Shown here in pieces: positions 28,001-38,043 of a DNA stretch of 52,219 bases. Each line of letters starts with the position of its first letter. Position 1 is the stretch's first letter. Source of the stretch: a virus. The stretch lies in the IMG/VR virus record IMGVR_UViG_3300025127_000055, positions 1 through 52,219 of that record. One strand, written 5' to 3'. Below the pieces are notes generated by a model, which saw only the letters and a program-made list of their open reading frames with translations, was not told the DNA's origin and searched no databases. A program made the position numbers and the translations under genes.

Positions 28001-31000
28001 TTTGTATCTGATGTAATTCCAATTCCAATTGGTGATTGACCAGTATGAGGTTTGTATATTAATCTTTCACCAGTATTAAAATTATGATCTGATATAGTTA
28101 TTTGACTACTCACAGTGTTTATACCAGAAGGATTAAATTCTCTATGAAATAATCGATTACCTCCAGTGAATACATTAAAACTAGTGGTTCCAATAACTCC
28201 ACCACCTGTAGAAGTAACAATTCCTGTAAATTGAGAACTTATATCATCAATTAAGAGAACTTTATTTGATACTGATTCATTATAATCAGTTATAATTTTA
28301 GATCTGAATATAACTAGTTTTGATAAATTTTCATCATCAGTATCTTCTCCAACCATGTCATAGTAAAATCTTTCATGAACTGAAACTTCTTCGTTAATAT
28401 CAACATCAAAATCTATCTGTCCTTCTGCTTTTGGTCTTAAATTTTTCTTTCCCTCAGTTGCATTAGCAGTTGTACCGATACCTAAATTACAGAAATTTTT
28501 AAATCCAGCAACATGACCTAAACTGTCAACCGAATCTTTCCAAGTATCATAAGGAACGTCACCTTTAATTGAATATGAAAATCTTTGATAATAATCATTA
28601 TCATGTATATTTTGCACATCTAAATTTAATTTTCCAATATCATCTTTCCATCCATTAAAATTAACAGCAGTGCTATCTACATTCAAATCAAAATCAAATT
28701 TAAATTGTTTTGTTACTGTTCCTTTGTTATTACTTATTGTTCCTGTAATCTTATCACCTGCAATGAAATCTCCATTAGGATTAAATACCTTTAATGATTC
28801 TGATACTTGATTCCAACCATTTTTAGATACAGTTGCAAAAACATCCCTTCCATCAACTTTAACTACCTCTTCATCAATAAAAGATGTTCTTTTGAATACT
28901 GGTGTAAATACTGCTAAATCATCTTTCTTTATGACTCTACCAAAATTATTATCTATTTGATATAATCCTCCAGTGGTGCCAAGTCCAACTAATGAATAAA
29001 AGATTGCCTCCTGACCACCACCTGTGCTGATACCAGTTACTCTAAAATATGTGTAGTTATAATCACTTGAATTGTATCCATCGGCATCATCTGTTATCTT
29101 AATATTTTCAACAAATATTTCGTCATTTACTGCAAATGGAAATTGTCCAGCATTATTATAAAAACCACTATCAGACCCAGAATCTGGAATTGGTGCTCTT
29201 AAACTTAATCTAACTGTTTTATTACTATTAGTTGTAGCTGCAGTTACAACAATTCCATTTGAATTTGTAGTTGGTATAATTCTAAGATCTTCTGATAATC
29301 CACTCTCATTTGTTAAAATTTTAACTTCACCGACTGATGTTCCTGTTAAAGATGTTTGAGCAACTATAGAAGTTTTACCTATAGCTAAAACATTTGGTGG
29401 ACTTATGTAATTTATACCTCCTGATGATATTCCTATACTTTCAAGAGTTAAAGTATCTTTTAATTCTAAAATTACATTACTATCTGCTTTTGGTTTCAAA
29501 GTTTTATCAGGTGAAAATTCTAAACCTTGATTAGAAACTTTAGTGTCATTAGCACTTCCAATATCGTCTGTTTCTACAGATAAAACTGCATTTACACCAG
29601 TGGTGGTGCCAATAGAGGTTATAATTGGTAGTTTGTCAACGTTAATACCATCACTTAAGACTTTTACAGAATATATACCTCCAATCTCTCCTGTTGAACT
29701 CGTTGAGTAAAATGCAGATGAAAATCCCGAATTTGTATAGGAGTTTGTTTCTGAAACAGTTTTTGGGTTAAAGTTAAAAGTTGTACTACCAATTCCAGTA
29801 ACTCTATGTTTAGTGTTAAACAAAGAATCTTTTACTTCTATCTTAGCATAATCAGAAACTCTTTCATCAACGGGTAAGAATAAAGTTTTATCGTAATTTG
29901 TATTTTTACCTTGAATTTTATAGAAAAATTCAGTTGATAAAGAACTTCCAACTGATATTAAAATATTACTACTTGTTTTAGTTATTAAATCACTATTATA
30001 TTTTGATTTAAAGTTTTCATCATTATAAAAATCTATCTCAAAATTAGTTAAACTTAAATCAGACGTTACAAAATTAATTATGTTATTTTTATAAAAAGTT
30101 AATTTTGGATTTATTTTTGATATTTCATGATCCTGACCCCCAGTTGATGCGATACTTACGTAATTGATTGGAAATATTGATAAATCATGAGAATTTTCTG
30201 CCAATCTGATAGTGTTTATTGAATCTCTAATAACATAGTAAACTCCATCATTAACTAATGGAGAAGCTGGGGTTGATGAATTATAGACAATTAAGTCACC
30301 TGTTTGAAAATCATGGTTATTGATTGTTATTTTAGAATTTGTTGTGCCTGTTCCAATTGCTGAATCTAAAAAAGATAAAGGATTTACAACTAGTTTTCCG
30401 ATGGTTGAATTATATTTAAAATTAAAAGTTTGAGTGTTATCTGAAGTAATATGAAGTTCAAATTCATCATTTACTGATAATCCGTGTTGTTGTCCTGAAG
30501 TTGAACCAACAGAAACAGTTACTGTTCCATCTACTCTTCTTGCAAAACCAGATACTTTTTCACTGATCTTTTCAATTTTGTTATCATCGCCAACACTAGA
30601 ATTAATTGATGTAAAAAATATTTGATTAGTTTTAAATGAAACCTTTTCAGTTGATAAACCAATAAAATCATCACTTATCTTAGAACAATAAAATGTACCA
30701 ATTCCAGATAAATCAAATGCATTTGATAAGTTAAGATTTTTTGTTCCTGTAATTGTTGACCCAATAGAGGTTAATCTTACTTCTTCACCATTCTTAAAAT
30801 TATGATTTGGTAAATATATTGCCTTTGCTGGAATTGATTTGTTAATTGGAAGACTACCAGCAAATCCAACAACCACTTTAGTAGTCGTAGTTCCGATACC
30901 AACTGATTTAGTTGCTTCAAAATAACTTACAGATGTTGGTTCTGCATTTTTGTTTTTTATTTTTTTAGGTATAGAATATGTAAATTCTGTTTGTAATTTA

Positions 31001-34000
31001 GTTACTATCGATCCTGCACTATGAGTTGATGATGATGAATCATCATATCCTCTTCTAACTCGATATCTATTATTAACATCATCGTGTCCAAGTATAAGAA
31101 ATTTTTCTGTTCCTATTTGAACTACATCATCCACTTTAAACTTTCTAGAAATAGTGGAATCCGAAAAAGTTGCAAATGTTGTGATTCCAGTTGTCGAATC
31201 GTTTGCAATGTTTGTAGATAATCCAGAACTTACTGTTGTAACTCCGATAGTCTTTATGCCTTCAATGTTTTTATAACTTGTTGAAGTTATTCCTGATATT
31301 TCAACTATGTCCCCATCAAAAAATCCATGAGGAAGAGTTGATAATCCTGTGACCTTCCCATCAGTTACAGTAAATGTTAAATTGTTTACTACTGTATTTG
31401 TAGTTTCAACTGAAACAATCGTTTTTCCAATGACTTGATCTACCTTAGCTAAAATAGTAGGATCATTAAAGTTTAATTTATCATTTACCTTATAGTTTGA
31501 TCCAAATTGATCTACTTTAACACCAGTTATTGTAGATGATTTAACTGAACCAACTTTTAATTCTGCATTTGAATCTAAAGAGTCTTGTAATAGAGGATAT
31601 CTCCTAAAATCGTCGTTTAATCCTAAATGAGTAACATTTCGTTTATAATCCCCACTGTTTACAATTTCATCTGTTTGTTTGCTATCTGTTATGTAATTAA
31701 AACGATCTGTGGCATCACGATGTGAAAATGTGATATATGGAAATGATGGATTTTTAGTAGTATTATCTATTGTTGAAAAGTAAGCATAAGTTCCTTCAGG
31801 AAAATCAGAATTAATCACAAATTTTCCATTGTTTTCATCTAAATCTCCACTTTGATTATAAGTATAATCTTCAATAAAGAATCCACTTTGGTAATTAGGT
31901 GGTCTTAATTGAGTATCTGCTACTGGATTGAGAACATAACTTGATTTCATAAAAGTAAATCCAATTCCCGTTCTTTCTCCAACTGGGCCATATATCGGAT
32001 TACCGTCATAAGACCAACCAACAATTTTTGAATGATTATCGGTCAATTCTGTTAAAGATTCGTCAATATTATCTCTAAGTAAACGACGATATTTTTTAAC
32101 TGGATAAAATGAACAAATTTTATTATTTTTTGATAAATCTCCGTTTACTTGTAAAAGTTGAGAGTTGTTTTCAGTTAAACTATAATCGTATCTCTCTACT
32201 GCATTTATCTGCCATTCATGTAATTTAGAATTTATAATTGCACCAGATCCAGTAGGTATTACATCTATTAAGGTATCATTTAAACTATAACCAGATCCAC
32301 TTTCAACCACAATAACATCAGTAATTTCTCCATCTGCAATTACAGATTTCAATTCAGCAATTTGCCCACTTGTTCCAGAAGTACCACCAACTCCAACAAC
32401 TTTAAGATTTGGTGGTGTCGTGTAGTTAGTACCACCATTTACAATATCAACATCTGTTATTTTTCCATCAAGAATAATTGGACGTAAAACTGCATCTCCA
32501 TCTCCAGTTAGTAGTTTTATTTCTGGTTGACGTATATAATTAATAATATCTGTTACACCATATCCAACTCCACCATCTTCAACATAAATGTTTTTTAACC
32601 CACCTTTAACCACAGGTGTGGCAGTTGCTTTGAAATAATCAGGAATTATAGTCGTTTGTCCAACAGATACCGTTCCGTTAATACTAACTTCAATATCTGG
32701 ATATTTAAATGTATGCGTACCAACACCGACACTATTTAAATTTCTATATATTTTTCTTTCATAATCTTCAATATTATTTTCAATTAATTCAACTTTAAAA
32801 TCAGTTATGTTAGCTGTGTTATTACTTGCGTCAACCGCATTAACGTATAAGAGGAAAAGATCACCATTTTCACTAACAGCAGTAAATTCACCAGTAAGAA
32901 CTCCAATTTCCCCATCCCAATCTGAAAATTTAGTTTCACTTCCACCAATATGAACAATTCTGGAGTGTCTGTTGGCATTATCAAAATTGATCTGAAAATC
33001 AGTGTTTAATGAAATTCTATATTTTTCACCAATTCTTAAATTGTTAAGTTTAATTCTAACAAAACCAGCAGGACTACTATGATCATCAACTTGTTGCCAT
33101 GAAGTAGCACCACTTACGTAAGTATGTGAAACTAATCTATTTGTATGATGAAAGGTGAATCCCACTGCGTAATTAGTATCTTCATCAGGCCCTTTATCAG
33201 AAAGTTTAAATTTATCATCAGATATTTTAGTAACTTTATATCTAGTTATTGTGTTCAATCCAACAATTCTATCATTAAAATTATTACACATATATTCTAA
33301 AATATCACCATTTTTCAAATTGTGATTTTTAGCATAAATGTAATTATTTTCTGTGTTAACTCCACTGTAAATTTCAACAGGACTACTTACTGGATAACTA
33401 TTGCTTCTAACTGAAATTTGATGTTTGTCATATCCAGATCCAGAATCATTAACAATTATTCTATCAATAATTTTTCTTATATTTTTAGATCTAAATGTGT
33501 GAGTTTGATCTCCATTAGAAGTAAATTCTATTAAATTTGTTTTACTTATTGCTTTTTGTTCACTTACTGCTAATCGAAAAGAATCTTCATCAATTTTTGC
33601 TATAAAATATGATGTATTCGATCTTAGTCTATCAGTAGATGCAATTCCAGTTTCAGCAAAACTAACAGCGATTCCAATTGGAGTTCCAGAAGCTATGTAA
33701 GTTACTTCTTCACCATCAAAAAATCTATGTTCACCATTAATTTTATTATCTCCCACCTCAATATTAGTTTCATCAAATATTTTTTGATGAGTAAGACCTC
33801 TCATTTTTGCTTCACAGATTGCACCAGACCCATTTCCTCCAACTACTTTTACAGAGGGAGTGTCCAAATAATCAAATCCAGATTTATCTAAAATTATTTC
33901 TGATATAGATCCAGTAAAATTTGCATTTGCTATACAACCACTTCCACTAGTGTCTGTTATTATCAGTGATGGTGATTCAATAATATTAAAATCATTTCCA

Positions 34001-36162
34001 GAATCTAAAACTTCAATATTATCAATCTGTCCATAAAAAACTGAATCTTTAGAAATTGGAGAGTGGTATTCAATACCATTCAAAGACACTCCAATTTGTC
34101 CACTAATATTAGTATTTTCAGTTTTTATTTTAGGTGTTTTGTATATCCTTTTGAAATGATTTTGATTAGTTAACTTTTCTCCTCCATACAAATCAGCAGG
34201 AATTATCGAATGTAAATCTGATCCTGTTCCTAAAAATACTTCAAATAAATTTTCGTACAAACTAGAATTATTTAATGATAGTCTCAAACTATCTTTGTCT
34301 ACAACATTTACATAGTAATAACCACTAGATCCTTTAGATGCAACAGTAGATAGTCCAACATAAACTTTTTCTCCATTTAAAAAATTATGATCATTTATAG
34401 TAATTACTCCATTTGCATCAATACTTCCAAATGTAAAAGATTTTGATCTATTACTTGTTTGAGTATCAAAAGATGGATATCCAGAGAAAGCAACATAAGC
34501 ATTTTTCTCAGAATCTACAAATGAATTTTGTATATTTGATAAAAGTGAAGTAATTCCAAAATTTGAAGAGGCATAGTTTAATTTTTTCTTAATTATATAA
34601 TCTCCAAATATGATATCTGAAATAACTGAAGTATCAATAGAAAAGTCTTTGGGTGAACCAATATTATTAACTTCTATATCCTCTTTAATTATTGCTCCAG
34701 TATCTTTGTATATAACATCAACTTTATCACCAATCTTTAAAAAATGTTCTGTTAAAGTGGAAAAGTTTACGGTGGTAGCTGGATGTTGTTGAACATCAAT
34801 ATACGATAAGTTATTATAAAACCAAGTATTAAATCTTAAATCATTGATATCATATTTTTCTCCTAAGTGTTTTACTTTAATTGAGTCGTCAAGATCAAAA
34901 TATTTTGTAACATCAATATTGTCATCAGATTTAGTGATTGATCCAACCACTCTCATTTGACAAATTTTATTTAAATCATTATTTTCATATCCGTATACAA
35001 AATTCAAATCTATTATAGGATCAGATTCAGTTAAAGTTGTAGTAATACCTGTACATCCAAAAAATTGATTGCTTGATTTAGATGTAAATTCTGCTAATGA
35101 ATATACATTATCTGCATTTGGGTAATAAAAATTACCTGTTTCTCCAAATCCAATCGTGGAGTCTACGGTCACGACTTCAGTTGTTGATGCAGTCGATACT
35201 ACTTTTGTTTTAGTTGAAACTTTAAATTTATTAAATATTGTTCCCTTTGAAAAAGATATTTGATAATACTGTTTATTACCTAAAAATTTTGTAGATACAT
35301 TTGAAACTGAGCCACTAGCAGTTGGATTTATGAGTGAATCTTGGTATATTTTTAGACCTATCAAATTCAAAGGATTACCAGTAAGAACTTCAACCACAAT
35401 GTCGTCAGTTATATCCCATTTTGCTCCTGATGGGATAATAGTTTGATCAAAAGGTTTAATAATCTCAACTTGTTCACCATATAAAACTTGAAAAAGTATT
35501 TTTAAAGATACATCAGTTCCTTTTGAACTATAAAAATCTTTTGCTCTTGATAAAATATTTTCTACGTTCAGTCCATATGCAAAACTTCTTCCCTCTAATC
35601 CAGGTAAGAAGTTTCTTCTAAATTTTTTATAAAACTCCTTTATAAAGATAAAACTTAGGTTTACAACGATTGTATTTGCAGAGTGTGAAACAGCGTTAGT
35701 ATCACTGAATGTTAAAAATTCAGGATTATTATTATTACTAATTTCAGATATACCACTAAATCCACGAACACATCCTGTAAATGAAGTTGCAGTTTTTCCA
35801 GTATATGTAATGATTTCGTTATCAATTTTTAGTAATCCATACTTTTCTGGAAATCCTGTTGTTTGATTTACATTAATTACACCATCATATGCATATATTA
35901 AAGACGTTAAAGTAACTGGTGATTCTGGATTTAAACTATTTGGTGCTGGAACTGTTTGTTTTTCAACTAATGATATATCTGAAATTGTAGATATGTTTTT
36001 AAGAGATGAAATATGATCAGATATGTAGGTAGTTCCATACTCACGTTCTTCCGATTCGTAATATTGGGTTAAAAATTCTTTAAAAAGCGGATTATCAGCT
36101 TGTATGAAATCTGGTATTTGACTACCAAGAATATTTGAAATTTTAATTTTTTTATCTGACAT
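25003..36162 (-). CDS. 7: Giant gp7-like baseplate wedge protein (3719 aa)
   Basis: 3719 aa, against 1032 for T4 gp7. The first about 260 residues match the C-terminal core of T4 gp7: NPLFKEFLTQYYESEEREYG (T4 FEAFCEAYIQYLSDGYGTQY), FYKKFRRNFLP, and AKDFYSSKGTDVSLKILFQV followed by LYGEQVEI (T4 DFYSTKGIEASYKFLFKVLY, NEEVEI). Location between gp6 and gp8 agrees. The remaining about 3400 residues are beta-rich repeats of three families: GxGY/PPxV units, HxFxxGExVxY...YxVxxxxxDxFxLA units, and IGxE...VRG...H..G units. An internal SYDGNPIYGPVGERTG segment resembles YHYH-type virion domains. It is the largest gene here, one uninterrupted frame. The long arm may project as a fibre from the wedge (inference). 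Confidence 0.85.
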   Translation of the reverse strand: MSDKKIKISNILGSQIPDFIQADNPLFKEFLTQYYESEEREYGTTYISDHISSLKNISTISDISLVEKQTVPAPNSLNPESPVTLTSLIYAYDGVINVNQTTGFPEKYGLLKIDNEIITYTGKTATSFTGCVRGFSGISEISNNNNPEFLTFSDTNAVSHSANTIVVNLSFIFIKEFYKKFRRNFLPGLEGRSFAYGLNVENILSRAKDFYSSKGTDVSLKILFQVLYGEQVEIIKPFDQTIIPSGAKWDITDDIVVEVLTGNPLNLIGLKIYQDSLINPTASGSVSNVSTKFLGNKQYYQISFSKGTIFNKFKVSTKTKVVSTASTTEVVTVDSTIGFGETGNFYYPNADNVYSLAEFTSKSSNQFFGCTGITTTLTESDPIIDLNFVYGYENNDLNKICQMRVVGSITKSDDNIDVTKYFDLDDSIKVKHLGEKYDINDLRFNTWFYNNLSYIDVQQHPATTVNFSTLTEHFLKIGDKVDVIYKDTGAIIKEDIEVNNIGSPKDFSIDTSVISDIIFGDYIIKKKLNYASSNFGITSLLSNIQNSFVDSEKNAYVAFSGYPSFDTQTSNRSKSFTFGSIDANGVITINDHNFLNGEKVYVGLSTVASKGSSGYYYVNVVDKDSLRLSLNNSSLYENLFEVFLGTGSDLHSIIPADLYGGEKLTNQNHFKRIYKTPKIKTENTNISGQIGVSLNGIEYHSPISKDSVFYGQIDNIEVLDSGNDFNIIESPSLIITDTSGSGCIANANFTGSISEIILDKSGFDYLDTPSVKVVGGNGSGAICEAKMRGLTHQKIFDETNIEVGDNKINGEHRFFDGEEVTYIASGTPIGIAVSFAETGIASTDRLRSNTSYFIAKIDEDSFRLAVSEQKAISKTNLIEFTSNGDQTHTFRSKNIRKIIDRIIVNDSGSGYDKHQISVRSNSYPVSSPVEIYSGVNTENNYIYAKNHNLKNGDILEYMCNNFNDRIVGLNTITRYKVTKISDDKFKLSDKGPDEDTNYAVGFTFHHTNRLVSHTYVSGATSWQQVDDHSSPAGFVRIKLNNLRIGEKYRISLNTDFQINFDNANRHSRIVHIGGSETKFSDWDGEIGVLTGEFTAVSENGDLFLLYVNAVDASNNTANITDFKVELIENNIEDYERKIYRNLNSVGVGTHTFKYPDIEVSINGTVSVGQTTIIPDYFKATATPVVKGGLKNIYVEDGGVGYGVTDIINYIRQPEIKLLTGDGDAVLRPIILDGKITDVDIVNGGTNYTTPPNLKVVGVGGTSGTSGQIAELKSVIADGEITDVIVVESGSGYSLNDTLIDVIPTGSGAIINSKLHEWQINAVERYDYSLTENNSQLLQVNGDLSKNNKICSFYPVKKYRRLLRDNIDESLTELTDNHSKIVGWSYDGNPIYGPVGERTGIGFTFMKSSYVLNPVADTQLRPPNYQSGFFIEDYTYNQSGDLDENNGKFVINSDFPEGTYAYFSTIDNTTKNPSFPYITFSHRDATDRFNYITDSKQTDEIVNSGDYKRNVTHLGLNDDFRRYPLLQDSLDSNAELKVGSVKSSTITGVKVDQFGSNYKVNDKLNFNDPTILAKVDQVIGKTIVSVETTNTVVNNLTFTVTDGKVTGLSTLPHGFFDGDIVEISGITSTSYKNIEGIKTIGVTTVSSGLSTNIANDSTTGITTFATFSDSTISRKFKVDDVVQIGTEKFLILGHDDVNNRYRVRRGYDDSSSSTHSAGSIVTKLQTEFTYSIPKKIKNKNAEPTSVSYFEATKSVGIGTTTTKVVVGFAGSLPINKSIPAKAIYLPNHNFKNGEEVRLTSIGSTITGTKNLNLSNAFDLSGIGTFYCSKISDDFIGLSTEKVSFKTNQIFFTSINSSVGDDNKIEKISEKVSGFARRVDGTVTVSVGSTSGQQHGLSVNDEFELHITSDNTQTFNFKYNSTIGKLVVNPLSFLDSAIGTGTTNSKITINNHDFQTGDLIVYNSSTPASPLVNDGVYYVIRDSINTIRLAENSHDLSIFPINYVSIASTGGQDHEISKINPKLTFYKNNIINFVTSDLSLTNFEIDFYNDENFKSKYNSDLITKTSSNILISVGSSLSTEFFYKIQGKNTNYDKTLFLPVDERVSDYAKIEVKDSLFNTKHRVTGIGSTTFNFNPKTVSETNSYTNSGFSSAFYSTSSTGEIGGIYSVKVLSDGINVDKLPIITSIGTTTGVNAVLSVETDDIGSANDTKVSNQGLEFSPDKTLKPKADSNVILELKDTLTLESIGISSGGINYISPPNVLAIGKTSIVAQTSLTGTSVGEVKILTNESGLSEDLRIIPTTNSNGIVVTAATTNSNKTVRLSLRAPIPDSGSDSGFYNNAGQFPFAVNDEIFVENIKITDDADGYNSSDYNYTYFRVTGISTGGGQEAIFYSLVGLGTTGGLYQIDNNFGRVIKKDDLAVFTPVFKRTSFIDEEVVKVDGRDVFATVSKNGWNQVSESLKVFNPNGDFIAGDKITGTISNNKGTVTKQFKFDFDLNVDSTAVNFNGWKDDIGKLNLDVQNIHDNDYYQRFSYSIKGDVPYDTWKDSVDSLGHVAGFKNFCNLGIGTTANATEGKKNLRPKAEGQIDFDVDINEEVSVHERFYYDMVGEDTDDENLSKLVIFRSKIITDYNESVSNKVLLIDDISSQFTGIVTSTGGGVIGTTSFNVFTGGNRLFHREFNPSGINTVSSQITISDHNFNTGERLIYKPHTGQSPIGIGITSDTNTGVAATTLLPSEIFAIKVDSDTIQVAIAASFASAGLAVTFTNVIGIGNTNTVSVPPDDATIRGLISIDNMIQSPVGFSTVVSVGLSTAVGLSTNIVFLNDVSEISGKSLLKIEDEIVKVNLVGVGSTNSLNVVRGEMGTVAAAHTVGAAVTVVKGDYRIKEGRIYFSEAPYGPTASSGIVTFSTFSGRAYYRLNYNTNAIIDDISDRFDGSTDKFDLTSNGTDVSGVINSFGAFLINNIFQKPFYGDVGDINKSDYRLVGTGQTIDFTGTAANKDLPKGGIINEFDVGIGSAYQVPRKAVLTAVVSAGGTIQSVGIASGGAGYLSNPLVSVSSTTGVGAAISAFVTAGVVTSVTINNPGTGYTSVGISTGINFVTVAPPSPYKNIPLSGGNGSGAKIDVVVGTGGSIVSFDMSDRGIGYEIGDNLQLTTLPFQVGIGTSAFNITVKNKFHDKFAGWCFGQLLELDDFSAQFNGFRRSFLITRTITDKEYYSIVAREGSGIILQNNFLIFINDILQKPGQDYEFEKGTRMTFREAPKAGSNFKMYFYTGSSDDFIKEDVDETIKPGDQLKLQYYSEENVNSGIVTTTPHNLIETVTITNGGSGFAIGQEVELLGGSDESGNDAAGVTLENPTGKKNPNVDLAKLKIDSITPDGGVLGVTIINTGALYTAGIKTAIGGSGSDLFVRVTIDEDSKVRTESRSIVDRESEQDNRVVYELIASDTVETTTYSGVGISTDGTFSRPTMWRKQTEDLIIDGQSMSKERNYLEPKILPTTGIIKSITPTDTKIYVQDTWLFQQVDNLGQTQNDINIVGLGTTAVVETIEEVSYNGDYGIVTGIGLSATGINTTGPAIFFEIKPDPLIYSPSPGSNQISKSGITTGDYFVIKNTFIGSGVTGIKTTSSGPETVSIGNSFLDNVYYAAHFVSVGSSMTRVFANVSSISGINTAGLSAYYKSGNYSWGSINVSRSANSKPFTFHNQNGLLGIETSTQIIRTLPMRTSYT

Positions 36163-36165
36163 TTC

Positions 36166-38043
36166 TTATCTTATGTACTTTTTATTGCTGATAAAACTAG
36201 ATGGTGGTATGTAATTTGTTCCTGATATATTTGAACCAGAAACAAGAACGTCCTCTAATAAGTTTAATTTACTATTTCCTGTAGTATCTAGCACAATATA
36301 AAGATTCTCTTTTGCCACAATATCATTTGATTCTGGAGTCACTTCAATTTCAATTCTTTCTGAAAGAGATGTTGATACAATATTTACTGGAAATAAATTC
36401 ACTTCACCTCTTACGTAATCCACTGTTCCTGCATTATCATTAACGTATGTTATAATTCCATCAACAAACGTAAAAAATTTAACAGTTCCTGTAAGTTGAT
36501 TCGAGTTTGGAAAATCAGTTAGGTATATGTCACCATCAACTCCTTCAATTCTAAATGCAGAGGAGCGAACATTAAAACCTTCCAAATCAGCATGAAATCT
36601 ATTTCCATAACAAACTTCATATGTTGCAATTGAATTATATGCAGGAACCATATTTCTTCTTATTACAAGAGTTGTGATGTTCGAAGTAATACCAGTATCA
36701 ATACTGTCAATTTGTGAAAGTAACTTACTGTACTTTAATCTTCCACCAAAAGAGTTGATATCTGCTGAAGTTGCATAATTTTCAATTGCTGATGTAATTC
36801 TAGATTGAAGATTTAATTTATCTGAAATAAATCCAGAGTCGTATGAAACAGTTGTGTTATATTCGACATACAAATACATCAAATCAAGGAATTCTTGTTT
36901 AATTCCAGCCACTGTGTATTTTTTAAGATCATTCTTAATTGAATCTTTAACAACATCGGATAAAATTTCACCATACTTAGGTTTAATTGTAATATAAACT
37001 TTTCCGTATTCGGGTGGATCAAGTTCTTCACCGCCATAAGCACTTACAGAGTCAATATTTGGATATAAAAAAGGAATTAGACTCTTATAATCATTTGGTG
37101 TAACTGCTCTGTATTGAGACGCATAGACCCTTGGAGCAAGGTATTTGATGTTATCTATTGATTCTATCGAATCTCCATTATCAGATCTTCCTACAGTCGC
37201 TAGAAGCGATATTCCACTTGTAATATCAGCACCATTATTATCTGTTAATCTTCCACTAAAATTAAAATTTGTGGCACCATTTCCTTCTTTTCCATTTGTA
37301 ACTATGTAACTAACGTTTATTACTGCTTTATCTGCTGGTTTTTTACCCAAAATTCCATCACCAAAAAGAATTTGGTATTTTTCATCATCAATTTCTTGAA
37401 TTAGAAACAATCTAGATTGTGAATTTACATCAAAAATGTTAGTATACGCATTATAAGTTAGAGTTCCTTCATTATCAGTTACTTCAACACGAATTGAAGA
37501 TGTATCAATGTTTGCATTTGGTAAAATATACCTTTCATTGGTCTGTGAATTGTCTACAACGAAAGTTTTTGTTAAATAATTACCCTCATAAATTGAAATA
37601 TTCTCAAAACTAGCAATTCCATTACTATTTGGAGAAACAGTAATATCCTCTGGTATTGAAAATATGTAACTTCCCCCTTGAACCGCACCTAAAGCAACTA
37701 ATCCAGCATTTAATTTAACATTAAGTACGTTTGTTCCTGATACATTAACGTTAAAATTAACGATTGCGGTTGCTGATTTACTTGATCTTGGTACATATCC
37801 AATATTTCTTGCTAATGATACGACATTTTCACGTAGAGTTGCACTATCAATGAAGGATTCATTGACAGCCATGTTCGTATTGTAAGAGTTAATGTAAGAA
37901 TTATAAGCTAAAGTATCAATTAAAATCGAAAAATTAGACCCTTCAAAGTCAAAATCAGTAAAATTTGAGTTTGATCTCAAATAATCTTTAATTTGAGCTC
38001 TTAAAGTGTTAAAATCGAGGTTAGTAAACTGTGTAAATGACAT
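36166..38043 (-). CDS. 6: Baseplate wedge protein gp6
   Basis: 625 aa (T4 gp6: 660), the J-like protein that forms the inner iris ring of the baseplate. The N-terminal FTQFTNLDFNTLRAQIKDYL, then NFSILIDTLAYNSYINSYNT, and VAVNESF/SLARNIGYVPRS-type segments are diagnostic of the T4-like gp6 / baseplate-J family. PRVYASQYRAVTPNDYKSLI and EVCYGNRFHADLEGFN occur further on. ATG overlaps the gp25 TAA (TAATG), and gp7-like starts 4 bp after its stop, the T4 wedge order. Confidence 0.96.
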   Translation of the reverse strand: MSFTQFTNLDFNTLRAQIKDYLRSNSNFTDFDFEGSNFSILIDTLAYNSYINSYNTNMAVNESFIDSATLRENVVSLARNIGYVPRSSKSATAIVNFNVNVSGTNVLNVKLNAGLVALGAVQGGSYIFSIPEDITVSPNSNGIASFENISIYEGNYLTKTFVVDNSQTNERYILPNANIDTSSIRVEVTDNEGTLTYNAYTNIFDVNSQSRLFLIQEIDDEKYQILFGDGILGKKPADKAVINVSYIVTNGKEGNGATNFNFSGRLTDNNGADITSGISLLATVGRSDNGDSIESIDNIKYLAPRVYASQYRAVTPNDYKSLIPFLYPNIDSVSAYGGEELDPPEYGKVYITIKPKYGEILSDVVKDSIKNDLKKYTVAGIKQEFLDLMYLYVEYNTTVSYDSGFISDKLNLQSRITSAIENYATSADINSFGGRLKYSKLLSQIDSIDTGITSNITTLVIRRNMVPAYNSIATYEVCYGNRFHADLEGFNVRSSAFRIEGVDGDIYLTDFPNSNQLTGTVKFFTFVDGIITYVNDNAGTVDYVRGEVNLFPVNIVSTSLSERIEIEVTPESNDIVAKENLYIVLDTTGNSKLNLLEDVLVSGSNISGTNYIPPSSFISNKKYIR

